From: Oryzomicrobium terrae
Lineage (GTDB): Bacteria; Pseudomonadota; Gammaproteobacteria; Burkholderiales; Rhodocyclaceae
Direction: 5' to 3'
Assembly (NCBI RefSeq): GCF_008274805.1
Contig: NZ_CP022579.1
Span: 2,356,001-2,420,000, forward strand
Length of the DNA stretch: 64,000 nucleotides
The notes under the pieces were generated by a model. It was not told the origin of the DNA and searched no databases. It saw only the letters and a list, made by a program, of their open reading frames with translations. Position numbers and translations under genes: made by a program. This document shows positions 19,489 through 30,093 of the stretch, in pieces (position 1 is the stretch's first letter; each line of letters opens with the position of its first letter).

Positions 19489-21363
19489 ATGAACCGCTAC
19501 CCGCTCTGGAAATACATCACGGTGGCTGTGGCCCTGCTGCTGGGCCTCATTTACACCCTGCCCAACTTCTTCGGTGAATCCCCCGCCGTGCAGGTGTCCT
19601 CCGCCAAGGCCACCATCAAGGCCGATGCGCGCCTGCAGGCCCAGGTCGAAGACATCCTCAAGACCGGCGGCTTCAACGCCACCGGTGTTCAGCTCGACGC
19701 CAACAGCATCAAGGTGCGCCTGGCCGACACCGACACCCAGCTGAAGGTCAAGGACGCCATCGAGAAGGCGCTCAACACCGACCCCCAGGACCCCCAGTAC
19801 GTGGTGGCCCTGAACCTGCTGTCGGCCTCGCCCCAATGGCTCACCAGCCTGCACGCCCTGCCCATGTACCTGGGCCTGGACCTGCGCGGCGGCGTGCACT
19901 TCCTGCTCCAGGTGGACATGAAGGGCGCCGTGACCAAGCGCCAGGATTCCCTGGCCGCCGATCTGCGCACCCAGCTGCGCGACAAGAACGTGCGCCACGC
20001 CGGCATCAACCGGGAAGGCGAACGGGTGGTGATCAAGTTCCGCGACGAGGAAACCCGCAACGCCGGCCGCCGCGCCATCGAGGACGCCCAGCAGGATCTG
20101 TCCCTGAGCGACGGCACCAGCGGTTCCGACCTGACCCTCTCCGCCACCCTCAAGCCCGAGGCGGTCAAGCGCCTGCAGGAATTCGCCCTGAAGCAGAACA
20201 TCACCACCCTGCACAACCGGATCAACGAGCTGGGCGTGGCCGAGCCGGTGATCCAGCAGCAGGGTGTGGACCGCATCGTCGTGCAACTGCCCGGCGTGCA
20301 GGACACGGCCAAGGCCAAGGACATCCTGGGCCGCACCGCCACCCTGGAAATCCGCATGGTGGACGACACCCCGGGCGCCCTGGACGCCGCCATGGCCGGC
20401 CAGGTGCCCTTCGGCACCGAGCTGTACAAGGAACGTGGCGGCCTGCCGCTGCTGGTGAAGAAGCAGGTGGTACTCACCGGTGACCGTCTCACCGACGCCC
20501 AGCCGGGCTTCGACGGTCAGACCCACGAACCCGCCGTACACCTCACCCTGGACGCTGCCGGCGCCCGCATCTTCCGCGACATCACCCGGGAGAGCGTGGG
20601 CAAGCGCATGGCCATCCTGCTCATCGAGAAGGGCAAGGGCGAGGTCATCACCGCTCCGGTGATCCGCACCGAAATCGGCGGCGGCCGGGTGCAGATTTCC
20701 GGCCGCATGAGCACCGAGGAAGCCAACGACACCGCCCTGCTGCTGCGCGCCGGCTCCCTGGCGGCGCCGATGGACATCATCGAGGAACGGACCATCGGCC
20801 CGTCCCTGGGCGCCGAGAACATCAGCAAGGGCTTCCACTCCACCCTGTGGGGATTCGCCGCCATCGCCCTGTTCATGATCGTGTACTACCAGGTGTTCGG
20901 CCTGATCTCGGTGACCGCCCTGGCCTCCAACCTGCTACTGCTGGTGGCCCTGTTGTCGCTGCTGCAAGCCACCCTGACCCTGCCCGGCATCGCCGCCATC
21001 GCCCTGACCCTGGGTATGGCCATCGACGCCAACGTGCTGATCAACGAGCGCATCCGCGAGGAACTGCGCGCCGGGCTGCCGCCCCAGTCGGCCATCGCCG
21101 CCGGCTACGAGCGCGCCTGGGCGACCATTCTCGACTCCAACGTCACCACCCTGATCGCCGGCGGCGCCCTGCTCGCCTTCGGTTCCGGCCCGGTGCGCGG
21201 TTTCGCCGTGGTGCACTGCCTGGGCATCCTCACCTCCATCTTCAGTTCCGTGGTCGTCTCCCGCGCCATCACCAACCTGGTGTACGGCCGTCAGAAGAAG
21301 CTGGAGAAGGTGCATATCGGCCAGGTGTGGAAGCCGGGTACCTCCACCGCCGTCGCCAAGTAA
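19489..21363 (+). CDS. secD: Protein translocase subunit SecD
   Basis: Inner-membrane RND-type protein of 624 residues that uses proton motive force to complete protein export. There is one membrane segment at the N-terminus, a large periplasmic domain including the D1 motif LGLDLRGGVHFLLQVD, and five C-terminal membrane segments starting after GPSLGAENISKG. The final part (GMAIDANVLINERIREELR) is conserved in SecD. No strong ribosome binding site is seen before the ATG. secF follows 18 bases later. Confidence 0.97.
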   Translation: MNRYPLWKYITVAVALLLGLIYTLPNFFGESPAVQVSSAKATIKADARLQAQVEDILKTGGFNATGVQLDANSIKVRLADTDTQLKVKDAIEKALNTDPQDPQYVVALNLLSASPQWLTSLHALPMYLGLDLRGGVHFLLQVDMKGAVTKRQDSLAADLRTQLRDKNVRHAGINREGERVVIKFRDEETRNAGRRAIEDAQQDLSLSDGTSGSDLTLSATLKPEAVKRLQEFALKQNITTLHNRINELGVAEPVIQQQGVDRIVVQLPGVQDTAKAKDILGRTATLEIRMVDDTPGALDAAMAGQVPFGTELYKERGGLPLLVKKQVVLTGDRLTDAQPGFDGQTHEPAVHLTLDAAGARIFRDITRESVGKRMAILLIEKGKGEVITAPVIRTEIGGGRVQISGRMSTEEANDTALLLRAGSLAAPMDIIEERTIGPSLGAENISKGFHSTLWGFAAIALFMIVYYQVFGLISVTALASNLLLLVALLSLLQATLTLPGIAAIALTLGMAIDANVLINERIREELRAGLPPQSAIAAGYERAWATILDSNVTTLIAGGALLAFGSGPVRGFAVVHCLGILTSIFSSVVVSRAITNLVYGRQKKLEKVHIGQVWKPGTSTAVAK

Positions 21364-21381
21364 GCCCGGGAGACTGATCTC

Positions 21382-22329
21382 ATGGAATTTTTCCGCATCA
21401 AGAAAGACATTCCCTTCATGCGCCATGCGCTGGTGTTCAACGTCATTTCGTTGCTCACCTTCGTCCTGGCCGTGTTCTTCCTCCTCCACCGCGGGCTGCA
21501 CCTGTCGGTGGAATTCACCGGCGGCACCCTGGTGGAGGTGAAGTACGAGCAATCCGCCGACCTGGAAGGCATCCGCGGCGCCCTGAGCAAGGCCGGCTAT
21601 TCGGACGTGGCCGTGCAGAACTTCGGTTCCAGCCAGGACGTGCTGATCCGCCTGCCGCTCAAATCCGACCAGCAGAGCGCCCAGATCGGCCAGCAGGTGA
21701 TGGACGTGCTCAACGCCGGCGTGCCCGGCGCCAGCCTGTCCCGGGTCGAATTCGTCGGTCCCCAGGTGGGCCGCGAACTGGCCGAGAACGGCGCCCTGGC
21801 CCTCTTGGTGGTGATCGTCGGCATCGTCGTGTACCTGGCCTTCCGCTTCGAATGGCGCTTCGCCGTCTCGGCGATCATCGCCAACCTGCACGACGTGGTG
21901 ATCATCCTGGGCTTCTTCGCCTTCTTCCAGTGGGAATTCTCCCTCTCGGTGCTGGCGGCGGTACTGGCGGTGCTGGGTTACTCGGTGAACGAATCGGTGG
22001 TGGTGTTCGACCGGGTGCGCGAAACCTTCAAGAAGGTGCGCGGCCTGAGCACCCCGCAGGTGCTCGACCACGCCATCACCAGCACCATCTCGCGGACCAT
22101 CATCACCCACGGTTCGACCCAGATGATGGTGCTGTCGATGCTGGTGTTCGGCGGCGAGACCCTGCACTACTTCGCCATGGCCCTGACCATCGGCATCTGC
22201 TTCGGCATCTATTCCTCGGTGCTGGTGGCCAGCCCCCTGGTGATGTGGCTGGGCGTGTCCCGGGAGCAGTTCATCAAGGCCCCCAAGGCCAAAGACCCCA
22301 ACGTGTCCGAGGACGGCGCCTGCGTCTGA
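21382..22329 (+). CDS. secF: Protein translocase subunit SecF
   Basis: Partner of SecD, 315 residues, six membrane segments. The D1-type motif VEFTGGTLVEV and the conserved membrane region LGYSVNESVVVFDRVRE are clear. GGGAGA precedes the ATG. The gene is the last of the queA-tgt-yajC-secD-secF series and is followed by a strong terminator. Confidence 0.97.
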   Translation: MEFFRIKKDIPFMRHALVFNVISLLTFVLAVFFLLHRGLHLSVEFTGGTLVEVKYEQSADLEGIRGALSKAGYSDVAVQNFGSSQDVLIRLPLKSDQQSAQIGQQVMDVLNAGVPGASLSRVEFVGPQVGRELAENGALALLVVIVGIVVYLAFRFEWRFAVSAIIANLHDVVIILGFFAFFQWEFSLSVLAAVLAVLGYSVNESVVVFDRVRETFKKVRGLSTPQVLDHAITSTISRTIITHGSTQMMVLSMLVFGGETLHYFAMALTIGICFGIYSSVLVASPLVMWLGVSREQFIKAPKAKDPNVSEDGACV

Positions 22330-22354
22330 CCCCTCCCCTGGGCCACAAAAAAGA

Positions 22355-22386
22355 GCCGCGGCATCGCCAGATGCCGCGGCTTTTTT
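22355..22386 (+). terminator. Rho-independent terminator after secF
   Basis: GCCGCGGCAT and ATGCCGCGGC arms with loop CGCCAG, followed by TTTTTT and preceded by AAAAAA, so it may work in both directions. Confidence 0.92.
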
Positions 22387-22398
22387 CTTGGCCGGCCG

Positions 22399-22551
22399 GA
22401 AAGTTCGTTTTGCCGCCCCTTGGAAAGGCACGCCAGTAGCCGATCTTCACGGTATACCCTTGGAACACCGCGCCAATAAAGGCGATCCAGCCCTACCCTC
22501 TGGAGATCGGCCAGGGACGCGGGGTTCCAAGGCCCCTACGTTGACTGACGC
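22399..22551. repeat. 40-bp-period repeat units, inverted pair
   Basis: Two units read on the minus strand (22478 to 22439, starting TATTGGCGCGGTGTTCCAAG, and 22438 to 22399) abut about two units read on the plus strand (about 22472-22551, with CTGGAGATCGG and then GACGCGGGGTTCCAAGG). The minus-strand spacing is exactly 40 bases. This fills the gap between the secF terminator and the gene ending at 22578. Confidence 0.7.
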
Positions 22552-22577
22552 AAGCGGAGCGCCCGCATAGGATAGGT

Positions 22578-24920
22578 TCAGACCGCCAGATGGGCGGGCG
22601 GCAGCCCCTGCCGGTAGCGCTCCCAGGCCAGTTCCAGCCCCCGGGCCAGGTCGGCGGCGAAGGCGGCGCTGTCGAACAGGGGGCAGACGAGGCGCTGCTG
22701 CGCCAGGCGCTGACGCAGGTCGGCCAGCCGTGCCCGGTCCCGGGCCAGATCGAGCACCAGGGCTTCGTAGCCGGCCGCGCTGTCCGCCACCAGTTCGCCC
22801 AGCCCGGCGGCGCGCACGACGCTGGCCGAGACCCGGGCGACGAAGGTATCGCCGCACCAGGCCACCTGGGGCACCCCGGCCCACAGGGCGTCGCTGGCGG
22901 TGGTGTGGGCATTGACCGGGAAGGTATCCAGGGCCAGATCGGCGCAGGCCAGGCGCCCCAGGTGCTCGGCCACCGGGACGTGGGGCGCCCACACCAGGCG
23001 GGACGCTTCCACTCCGGCCTCTTCGGCCGCCTGGCAGAAGTGGGCCATGGCCGTGGCATCGCCTTCGAGCAGCCACAGCAGTGCATCGGGAACCTGGCGC
23101 AGCACCCGCATCCACAGCATGAAGGTGGGCCGGGTGATCTTGTAGGGCTGGTGAAAGGCCGCCAGCACCCAGGCGGATTCCGGCAGGCCCAGGGCGGCGC
23201 GGTCGGGGCGGGGAGCGACGGCACGGCGGCGGTCGTTGGGCTGGTAGCACTGGGGCAGGCGCAACACCTGCTCGCTGTAACCGGCCTCGGCGCCGGGCGG
23301 GATCACCACCGGATCGGCGATGATGTAATCGATCCAGGGCGCCCCCATGGTGCCGGGAAATCCCAGCCACTGCATTTGCAGCGGGGCGGGACGGTGGGCC
23401 AGGATGCCGCCGCGGAAGCCCTGGGTCCAGCCCTTGAGGTCGATGGCGATGTCGATGCGGTCGGCCCGCATGCGTTCCGCCGCCTGGCGGTCGGAAAGCT
23501 CCCGGACATCCACCCAGGTCGGAATCGCACCGCGCAGCCGTTGCCGGTAGGCGTCGTCGCGAACCGGACCGTAATCGTAGGCGACCAGGTGGAAGCGCTG
23601 GCGATCCAGGAACTCCAGCGCCCCGGCGAGCAGATGGGCGGTGGCATGGTCGCGGAAATCCGCCGACAACAGGCCGATGCGCAGCGGCGCTCCAGGGAGT
23701 GGTGCCATGCCCGCATCCCGGGGGGGCAGCGGTGCGTAGGCGGAAAAGCGGGCGGCAAAGTGACGGGCCACGCGCAACTGCTCGGCGGCGGTGGTGCCCG
23801 GGGTGGTGAGGTAGGCGAACGGGGCTACCTGATGGGCCCGCTGGACTTCCAAGCCGGCGGGATCGGCCAGTTGCTCCTGGAGGGCGGCTTCGAGCAGTTC
23901 CGCTCCGTCCCAATCCCCCACCTGGCGGCAGGCATGGGCGCCGGAGAGCAGCCAGTCGGCCCGGGGCGTGCGCTGCACCGCTTCGATGAAGGCGCCCCGG
24001 GCCATAGCCTGGTCCCCCAGGTCGGCGCAGGCGCAGCCCAGGTTGTAGTAGGCCTGGGCATAGTCGGGATCGACCTCCAGGGCGCGCAGAAAGGAGGCCT
24101 TGGCCTCCGCCAGGGCGCCGGCGTCGCGCAGGGCGGTGCCCAGGTTGTTGTGGGCGAGGGCCCAGTCTGGCGCCAGCTCGGCGGCCCGCCGGCCGGCGGC
24201 CACCGCCTCACCCAAGGCCGCCCGGTTTTGCAGGGCGACGCACAGGTTGGACCAGGCCACCGGGCTACCGGGAGCAACCGCAACCGCCTGCTGCAACCAG
24301 GCCTCGGCTTCGCCGCTTTCACCCGCTTCGAGCAACAACCCGCCGAGCATCGCCAACGCCGCCGCATCGTCGGGCAGGAGGCGCACGTTCGCGCGACAGA
24401 AGGCCAGTTGCAGGGCCGGATCGCCCAGTTCCACCAAGACCTCGCGGCACAGCTGGGCCAGCGCCCGATCCTGGGGCGAGCGTTCGAACGCCTGCCAGAA
24501 CTGCTCCAGGGCTTCGGCTTTGCGCTGCTGGGCCAGGTAGGCGCAGCCCAGGTTGTAGCGCGGCGTGGCGGCCTCGGGCTGCAAGCGGATGGCGCCCTGA
24601 TGGGCTGCCACCGCTTCGTCGAGGCGTCCGGCGCCGGCCAGGGCGTTGCCCAGGTTGCTGAGGGTCTGCGCATCCCCGGGGAGCAGGCGGGCCGCGGTCT
24701 GCAAGGGGGCCACCGCCGCTTCCGATTGCCCCAGGGCATGCAAGGCGCTACCCAGCAGCTTGTGGGCCAAGCCGTCGTTGGGCGCACGGTGGGTCAACGC
24801 CCGGGCCCCAGTCACCACCTCATCGTAGCGGCCGGCGGCGAAGGTCTGGGCCAGATGGGCGATCACGTCGGTGTTGGCAGGCGAAGCGGGACGGGGAGGA
24901 TGGGCGGACATGGCCGGCAT
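22578..24920 (-). CDS. TPR protein with O-GlcNAc-transferase-like (GT41) domain
   Basis: A 780-residue protein. The N-terminal half (about 15-340) is a run of TPRs (for example ALAHNNLGTALRDAGALAEA and YNLGCACADLGDQAMARGAF). The C-terminal half from about 400 matches the GT41/SPINDLY family, with IGLLSADFRDHATAHLL, DLKGWTQGFR, LGFPGTMGAPWIDYII and the donor-binding PVNAHTTASDALWAGVPQV. Members glycosylate proteins with GlcNAc or other sugars, in some bacteria flagellin or adhesins; the acceptor here is unknown. Start could be ATG 24920 or 24911; neither has a good ribosome binding site. Confidence 0.88.
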   Translation of the reverse strand: MPAMSAHPPRPASPANTDVIAHLAQTFAAGRYDEVVTGARALTHRAPNDGLAHKLLGSALHALGQSEAAVAPLQTAARLLPGDAQTLSNLGNALAGAGRLDEAVAAHQGAIRLQPEAATPRYNLGCAYLAQQRKAEALEQFWQAFERSPQDRALAQLCREVLVELGDPALQLAFCRANVRLLPDDAAALAMLGGLLLEAGESGEAEAWLQQAVAVAPGSPVAWSNLCVALQNRAALGEAVAAGRRAAELAPDWALAHNNLGTALRDAGALAEAKASFLRALEVDPDYAQAYYNLGCACADLGDQAMARGAFIEAVQRTPRADWLLSGAHACRQVGDWDGAELLEAALQEQLADPAGLEVQRAHQVAPFAYLTTPGTTAAEQLRVARHFAARFSAYAPLPPRDAGMAPLPGAPLRIGLLSADFRDHATAHLLAGALEFLDRQRFHLVAYDYGPVRDDAYRQRLRGAIPTWVDVRELSDRQAAERMRADRIDIAIDLKGWTQGFRGGILAHRPAPLQMQWLGFPGTMGAPWIDYIIADPVVIPPGAEAGYSEQVLRLPQCYQPNDRRRAVAPRPDRAALGLPESAWVLAAFHQPYKITRPTFMLWMRVLRQVPDALLWLLEGDATAMAHFCQAAEEAGVEASRLVWAPHVPVAEHLGRLACADLALDTFPVNAHTTASDALWAGVPQVAWCGDTFVARVSASVVRAAGLGELVADSAAGYEALVLDLARDRARLADLRQRLAQQRLVCPLFDSAAFAADLARGLELAWERYRQGLPPAHLAV

Positions 24921-25080
24921 GGGGAAGCGGAAAGGTTGGGGGTGAAATCCTGACAAGCCGTGCAGTCTAGCAGGGCCCTGGGCGGTGCCCTCTCCTGCCC
25001 CGTGAAAACACAGCATCCCTGCGGCACAACGCAACGCGCCGCGCGGTTGCGCGGCGCATTGCGGACTACAGAAGAAGGGC

Positions 25081-25473
25081 TCAGCGGGCGACGTGCCAGA
25101 CGCTGTTGAAGCCATCGCCGTTGGCATCGCCGGGCTTTTGATCCTTGCTCCAGAAATACAGGGGTTTGCCTTTGTAGGCCCACTGCTGCCGACCGTCGTC
25201 CCGGGTGACGATGGACCAGTCACCCATCGGCTTGTCCCCCGCCATGGCGTAGAGCGGCGGCCAATTGGCGGCGCAGGGGCCATTGCAGGTGCTCTTCATG
25301 CCCCCCGCAGGGTCCCGGTCGGAGGTGTACAGGGTCATGCCGTTGGCCCCGACCAGCATGCCACCTTGCATGCGGGCCGGGGCCATGGCCTGGCCGGACG
25401 AGGTAGCGCAGGCGGTCACTAGCAATAGCCCGGCCAGGGCCAGGGACGGGGTGCGCAAAAAAAACAGGTTCAT
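25081..25473 (-). CDS. COG4315-type lipoprotein
   Basis: A 130-residue secreted lipoprotein of the Lipoprotein_15/COG4315 family of unknown function. The signal peptide ends in lipobox VTAC. The body shows the family repeats GMTLYTSDRDPAGGMKSTCNG, with the Cys pair CNGPCAANWPP, and PLYFWSKDQKPGD ending in the usual GFNSVWHV. GAGGAGA precedes the ATG. A GC-rich stem (25036-25057) lies just downstream, without a T-run. Confidence 0.88.
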   Translation of the reverse strand: MNLFFLRTPSLALAGLLLVTACATSSGQAMAPARMQGGMLVGANGMTLYTSDRDPAGGMKSTCNGPCAANWPPLYAMAGDKPMGDWSIVTRDDGRQQWAYKGKPLYFWSKDQKPGDANGDGFNSVWHVAR

Positions 25474-25670
25474 GGTCGTTCTCCTCGTTGTTGTAAACGC
25501 TGCGCTCAGCGCCGGCATCGGGCACGCTCGCAAACCCGGCAAGGCGAAAGCCGTGCAGGTTTGGCATCGGACGGAGTCGGGCGTTCCGCAGCCCACCCAA
25601 TGGGGGAACCATGTTGTTCGCGTTAAAATCGGCGATTGCCCTGCCCTCCCCTTGCCCAAGGAGCCTGACC

Positions 25671-26381
25671 GTGGCCACCCAACGCATTTACCTGTGGGAT
25701 CTGCCCACCCGCTTGTTTCACTGGCTGCTGCTGGCAGCCTTCGTCGCCGCCTTCATCACCGGCCAGGTCGGTGGCAACCTGATCGTCTGGCACGGGCGTC
25801 TCGGCGTGCTGATCCTGGCCCTGGTGGTATTTCGCCTGGTGTGGGGGCTGATCGGCTCCACCTACGCCCGCTTCAGCCAGTTCGTCGCCGGTCCCGGTGC
25901 CATCGCCCGCTACCTGCGCGGGCAATGGCAGGGAATCGGCCACAATCCCCTGGGCGCCCTGTCGGTCATGGCCCTGCTCGCCCTGATCGCTACCCAGGTC
26001 GGCACTGGCCTGTTCGCCAACGATGACATTGCCTTTACCGGTCCGCTTTACGCCCTGGTGGATGCGGAGCTGTCGAACCGGCTGACCGGGGTGCACAAGT
26101 TCCTCTCCGACGTTCTCCTCGGCCTGGTGGGGCTGCACGTGCTGGCCGTGGCCTACTACCGGCGGATCAAGAAGCACGATCTGCTGACGCCGATGGTCAC
26201 CGGCTGGAAGAACGACGCACCGGCCCACAGCCGCTCGGCCCAGGGTGGCGGCATCGTCGCCTTCGCCACCGCCGCCCTGGTTGCCGGTGCCGTGGCCTGG
26301 GCGGTAGGCAGCGGCTGGCTTGGCCATACCTTCGCCCCCCCGCCGCCCCCCCCGGCGGCAACCGAGACACCTAGCTGGTAA
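25671..26381 (+). CDS. Cytochrome b561 family protein
   Basis: Di-haem b561-type inner-membrane protein of 236 residues with four core membrane segments plus a fifth near the C-terminus. Haem-ligand histidines are visible in RLFHWLLL, WHGRLGVL, GVHKFLSD and GLHVLAVAYY. These proteins carry electrons between quinone and periplasmic c-type cytochromes. The start is GTG at 25671, chosen because AAGGAG lies eight bases before it. The tail is proline-rich. The convergent neighbour across a terminator is cytochrome c', a plausible partner. Confidence 0.88.
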   Translation: MATQRIYLWDLPTRLFHWLLLAAFVAAFITGQVGGNLIVWHGRLGVLILALVVFRLVWGLIGSTYARFSQFVAGPGAIARYLRGQWQGIGHNPLGALSVMALLALIATQVGTGLFANDDIAFTGPLYALVDAELSNRLTGVHKFLSDVLLGLVGLHVLAVAYYRRIKKHDLLTPMVTGWKNDAPAHSRSAQGGGIVAFATAALVAGAVAWAVGSGWLGHTFAPPPPPPAATETPSW

Positions 26382-26450
26382 GGCTCACGCCGCCCCGCTC
26401 GGCTGGAGCGCGACGGAGCCATCACCCTAGCCCCTCCCCCCAGCACGCTC

Positions 26451-26498
26451 TGCCAAGAAAAAAGCCGCCGGGCAACCCCGGCGGCTTTTTTCTTGGCA
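26451..26498. terminator. Bidirectional terminator
   Basis: A perfect hairpin TGCCAAGAAAAAAGCCGCCGG and its complement lies between the convergent b561 and cytochrome c' genes, with A6 and T6 flanks serving both strands. Confidence 0.93.
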
Positions 26499-26519
26499 AT
26501 ACAGCTGGGCAGGCCGCGC

Positions 26520-26978
26520 TTAGTCCTTGCGGAACTTGTCGTGGCAGCTCTTGCAGGTTTCGCCGGTCTTGCCGAACTGGGCCTTGATGGCGGCCACGTC
26601 GCCGGTGGCGGCCACCTTGTCGAGTTCGTTGGCAGCGGCGCCAAAGGCGCGGGCCAGCTTGCCAGCCTCTTCCTGCTGGGCGAAGAACTCCGACTTGAGG
26701 CGGGTTTCCTTCCAGCCGGCACCCTTGTCGGTACCCGGCAGGTACAGCGCCCCCATGCCGGAGTTGGCCACGGCAGCAATGGCGTGGGCGGCGTTGGCCA
26801 CCTGTTCCTTGTTGAAATTGCCATCCAGGTTGGCCTTGATCTTGCCCATGTTCCAGGCCAGGAAGCCGTAGGCGGACTGACGGAACTTGATCGCGTCCTC
26901 ATGCTTCATCTGGGCGTGGGCAACGGCGGTGCAGGACAGGCAGACGGCAACGCAGGCGATACGGGAGAGCAGCTTCAT
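26520..26978 (-). CDS. Cytochrome c'
   Basis: Periplasmic class II cytochrome of 152 residues. It has a signal peptide ending VAHAQ, a four-helix body, and the single haem site CKSCH close to the C-terminus (GETCKSCHDKFRKD), which defines the family. Cytochromes c' bind nitric oxide and are often produced by denitrifiers to relieve NO stress. AGGAGT precedes the ATG. A perfect 16-bp palindrome lies 113 bases upstream. Confidence 0.93.
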   Translation of the reverse strand: MKLLSRIACVAVCLSCTAVAHAQMKHEDAIKFRQSAYGFLAWNMGKIKANLDGNFNKEQVANAAHAIAAVANSGMGALYLPGTDKGAGWKETRLKSEFFAQQEEAGKLARAFGAAANELDKVAATGDVAAIKAQFGKTGETCKSCHDKFRKD

Positions 26979-27090
26979 TGTTCTATGACTCCTGTTGTGC
27001 CCCGAAAGGGGTCGATGGACACGCCGCTCACCCGGCCCTCGGGGCCCGGGCGGCAGCCTGCCGATTATTCCATGATCCTAGCGGCTGGCA

Positions 27091-27106
27091 TGTAACCGAG
27101 GTTACA
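27091..27106. promoter_or_regulatory. Perfect 16-bp palindrome upstream of cytochrome c'
   Basis: TGTAACCGAGGTTACA is a perfect dyad with the TGTNA-N6-TNACA geometry of CRP/FNR-superfamily sites. Its place 113 bases before the cytochrome c' start suggests an operator; the regulator is not known. Confidence 0.5.
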
Positions 27107-27213
27107 CAAGGTACGTGGAGCGGGCACGTCGAGCACTCGGGACGGTCGATCCCAGGGCACGGGTGGCCAAGCCAGGCCCGACGCCACGGGCGCGCCGGCC
27201 CGAGGCCAGCGCC

Positions 27214-27528
27214 TTACTCGGCGAAGACGTGCTTGATGCGCAGGGTGATGCCGGTTTCGATGATCTGCAGCAGCCGGTCGATATTGGGGTGCTTGCCAGG
27301 ATGGGCGCGGGCATCGTCGGTGTGCTCGGCGTAGATCTCCAGGCCCTTTTGCGCGGCCTGGGGGGTGATGGCGCCGTAGGTCTGGGCCAGGTGGTTGTAC
27401 ACCGCCACCGAACCGGCGCTGCCCGGCTTGTTTTCGAGGAGGGCCACGGCGTTGCCGTCGGCGTCGAGCAGGTTGATGGCGGCCAGGTGGGAAATGCCCG
27501 GGAGTTTCTTCAGGTTGTCGGCGAACAT
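27214..27528 (-). CDS. DUF2322 family protein
   Basis: A 104-residue soluble protein starting MFADNLKKLPGISHLAAINLLD and ending ITLRIKHVF. I place it in DUF2322, a family of unknown function in beta- and gammaproteobacteria, from the opening and the GNAVALLENKPGSAGS segment. It has no signal or metal motif. It follows the zinc-ribbon gene by 33 bases and may share a transcript with purB. Confidence 0.78.
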   Translation of the reverse strand: MFADNLKKLPGISHLAAINLLDADGNAVALLENKPGSAGSVAVYNHLAQTYGAITPQAAQKGLEIYAEHTDDARAHPGKHPNIDRLLQIIETGITLRIKHVFAE

Positions 27529-27561
27529 GGGAGCAAAGCGGAATAAGGCAAAAAACGAGGA

Positions 27562-27831
27562 TTAACGGCTGCGGGCGAGGCCCAGGACTAGCCCGGTGGC
27601 CACGCCGGCAAAAACGAGGGACAGGGCGATACCGGGTACGCCGCGCTGGGGGCCCATCAGCCACCACACCAGGGCGCCGCCGAAGGCTCCCAGGACGCCA
27701 CCGAACACGCCGCCGCGCAGCCCCGCCGCCCGCAGGCGGCGGGTGCGCTCCGCCGGCGCCTCGTCGCCCACGCAATGCGGGCAGTAGAGGGCATCGGCCG
27801 GAACGTCGTTACCGCACTTGGGACAGCGCAT
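27562..27831 (-). CDS. Small zinc-ribbon membrane protein
   Basis: An 89-residue protein. The N-terminus is a zinc ribbon (CPKCGNDVPADALYCPHC, Cys at 3, 6, 17 and 20), followed by a basic linker and two membrane segments (about 38-60 and 66-85) rich in Gly. Function unknown. It starts 33 bases after the purB stop and is probably co-transcribed with it. Confidence 0.8.
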   Translation of the reverse strand: MRCPKCGNDVPADALYCPHCVGDEAPAERTRRLRAAGLRGGVFGGVLGAFGGALVWWLMGPQRGVPGIALSLVFAGVATGLVLGLARSR

Positions 27832-27864
27832 GACGTAGAACGATGGACAGCGGCGGTCAGGCGC

Positions 27865-29280
<1,416 letters not shown>

Positions 29281-29303
29281 TCAGCCACAAGTCAGGTAAG
29301 CTA

Positions 29304-29319
29304 GCACCAATTTGGTGCA
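29304..29319. promoter_or_regulatory. NtrC-like dyad between purB and gst
   Basis: Read on the minus strand it is TGCACC-AAATT-GGTGC, matching the NtrC enhancer TGCACC-N5-GGTGCA at 11 of 12 positions. It lies 63 bases before purB and 162 before gst. No sigma-54 promoter (GG-N10-GC) was seen nearby, so the assignment is tentative. Confidence 0.4.
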
Positions 29320-29481
29320 TGACACCGATCATCAGAGCCGGGCATTTTATCACGCGCCCTCCGCAATCCCCTTGCCCTCAGGCGCGCCCCGCCGATTCGG
29401 TCGGGGGCCGATGCTATACTTTGCCCCGACTTCGCCCATCCGGCGTTACTTCTCTCCCGAGAAAGCGACAAGAAAAGAACC

Positions 29482-30093
29482 ATGAAGCTGTTCGGTACCC
29501 ATACCAGCCCCTACGCCCGTAAAGTGCGTATCGTCCTGGCCGAAAAAAAGATCGATTACGACCTGGTGATCGACGCCCCCCGCTCCCCCGACAGCGCTGT
29601 GCCCCTGCACAACCCGCTCGGCCGCATTCCCGTGCTGGTGCTCGATGACCAGACCCCGGTATTCGATTCGCCGGTGATCGTCGAATATCTGGACAATGTC
29701 ACCCCCAACAACAAGCTGATGCCGCAACCCAACCGGGAGCGCATGGAGGTCAAACGTTGGGAGGCCCTGGCCGACGGCCTGCTCGATTCCGCCGTGGCGA
29801 TCCGCAACGAATCCCTGCGCAAGGCCAAGGAACAGAACGCCGAGTGGATCGCCCTGCACCGCAGCGCCATCGACCGCACCCTGGCCTTCATGGCCGAGGA
29901 GTTGGGCGAGAAGGCGTATTGCATGGGCACCCACTTCGGCCTGGCCGACATCGCCGTGGGCTGTGCCCTGGGCTACCTGGATTTCCGCTTCGCCGAACTC
30001 GACTGGCGCCAGACCCACCCGAACCTGGCCCGGCTCTACGAAAAGCTCGAACAACGCCCCTCCTTCCAGGAGACCATGCCCCGGGACGCTTGA
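29482..30093 (+). CDS. Glutathione S-transferase family protein
   Basis: A 203-residue GST of the YibF-like type. The N-terminal thioredoxin fold begins MKLFGTHTSPYARKVRIVLAE, with Ser9 as likely catalytic residue and the cis-Pro in GRIPVLVLDD, followed by the all-helical C-terminal domain from about 85. Glutathione contacts include DSPVIVEYL. Substrate unknown. A TATACT -10 hexamer lies at 29415-29420. A repeat unit begins at its stop codon. Confidence 0.9.
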   Translation: MKLFGTHTSPYARKVRIVLAEKKIDYDLVIDAPRSPDSAVPLHNPLGRIPVLVLDDQTPVFDSPVIVEYLDNVTPNNKLMPQPNRERMEVKRWEALADGLLDSAVAIRNESLRKAKEQNAEWIALHRSAIDRTLAFMAEELGEKAYCMGTHFGLADIAVGCALGYLDFRFAELDWRQTHPNLARLYEKLEQRPSFQETMPRDA

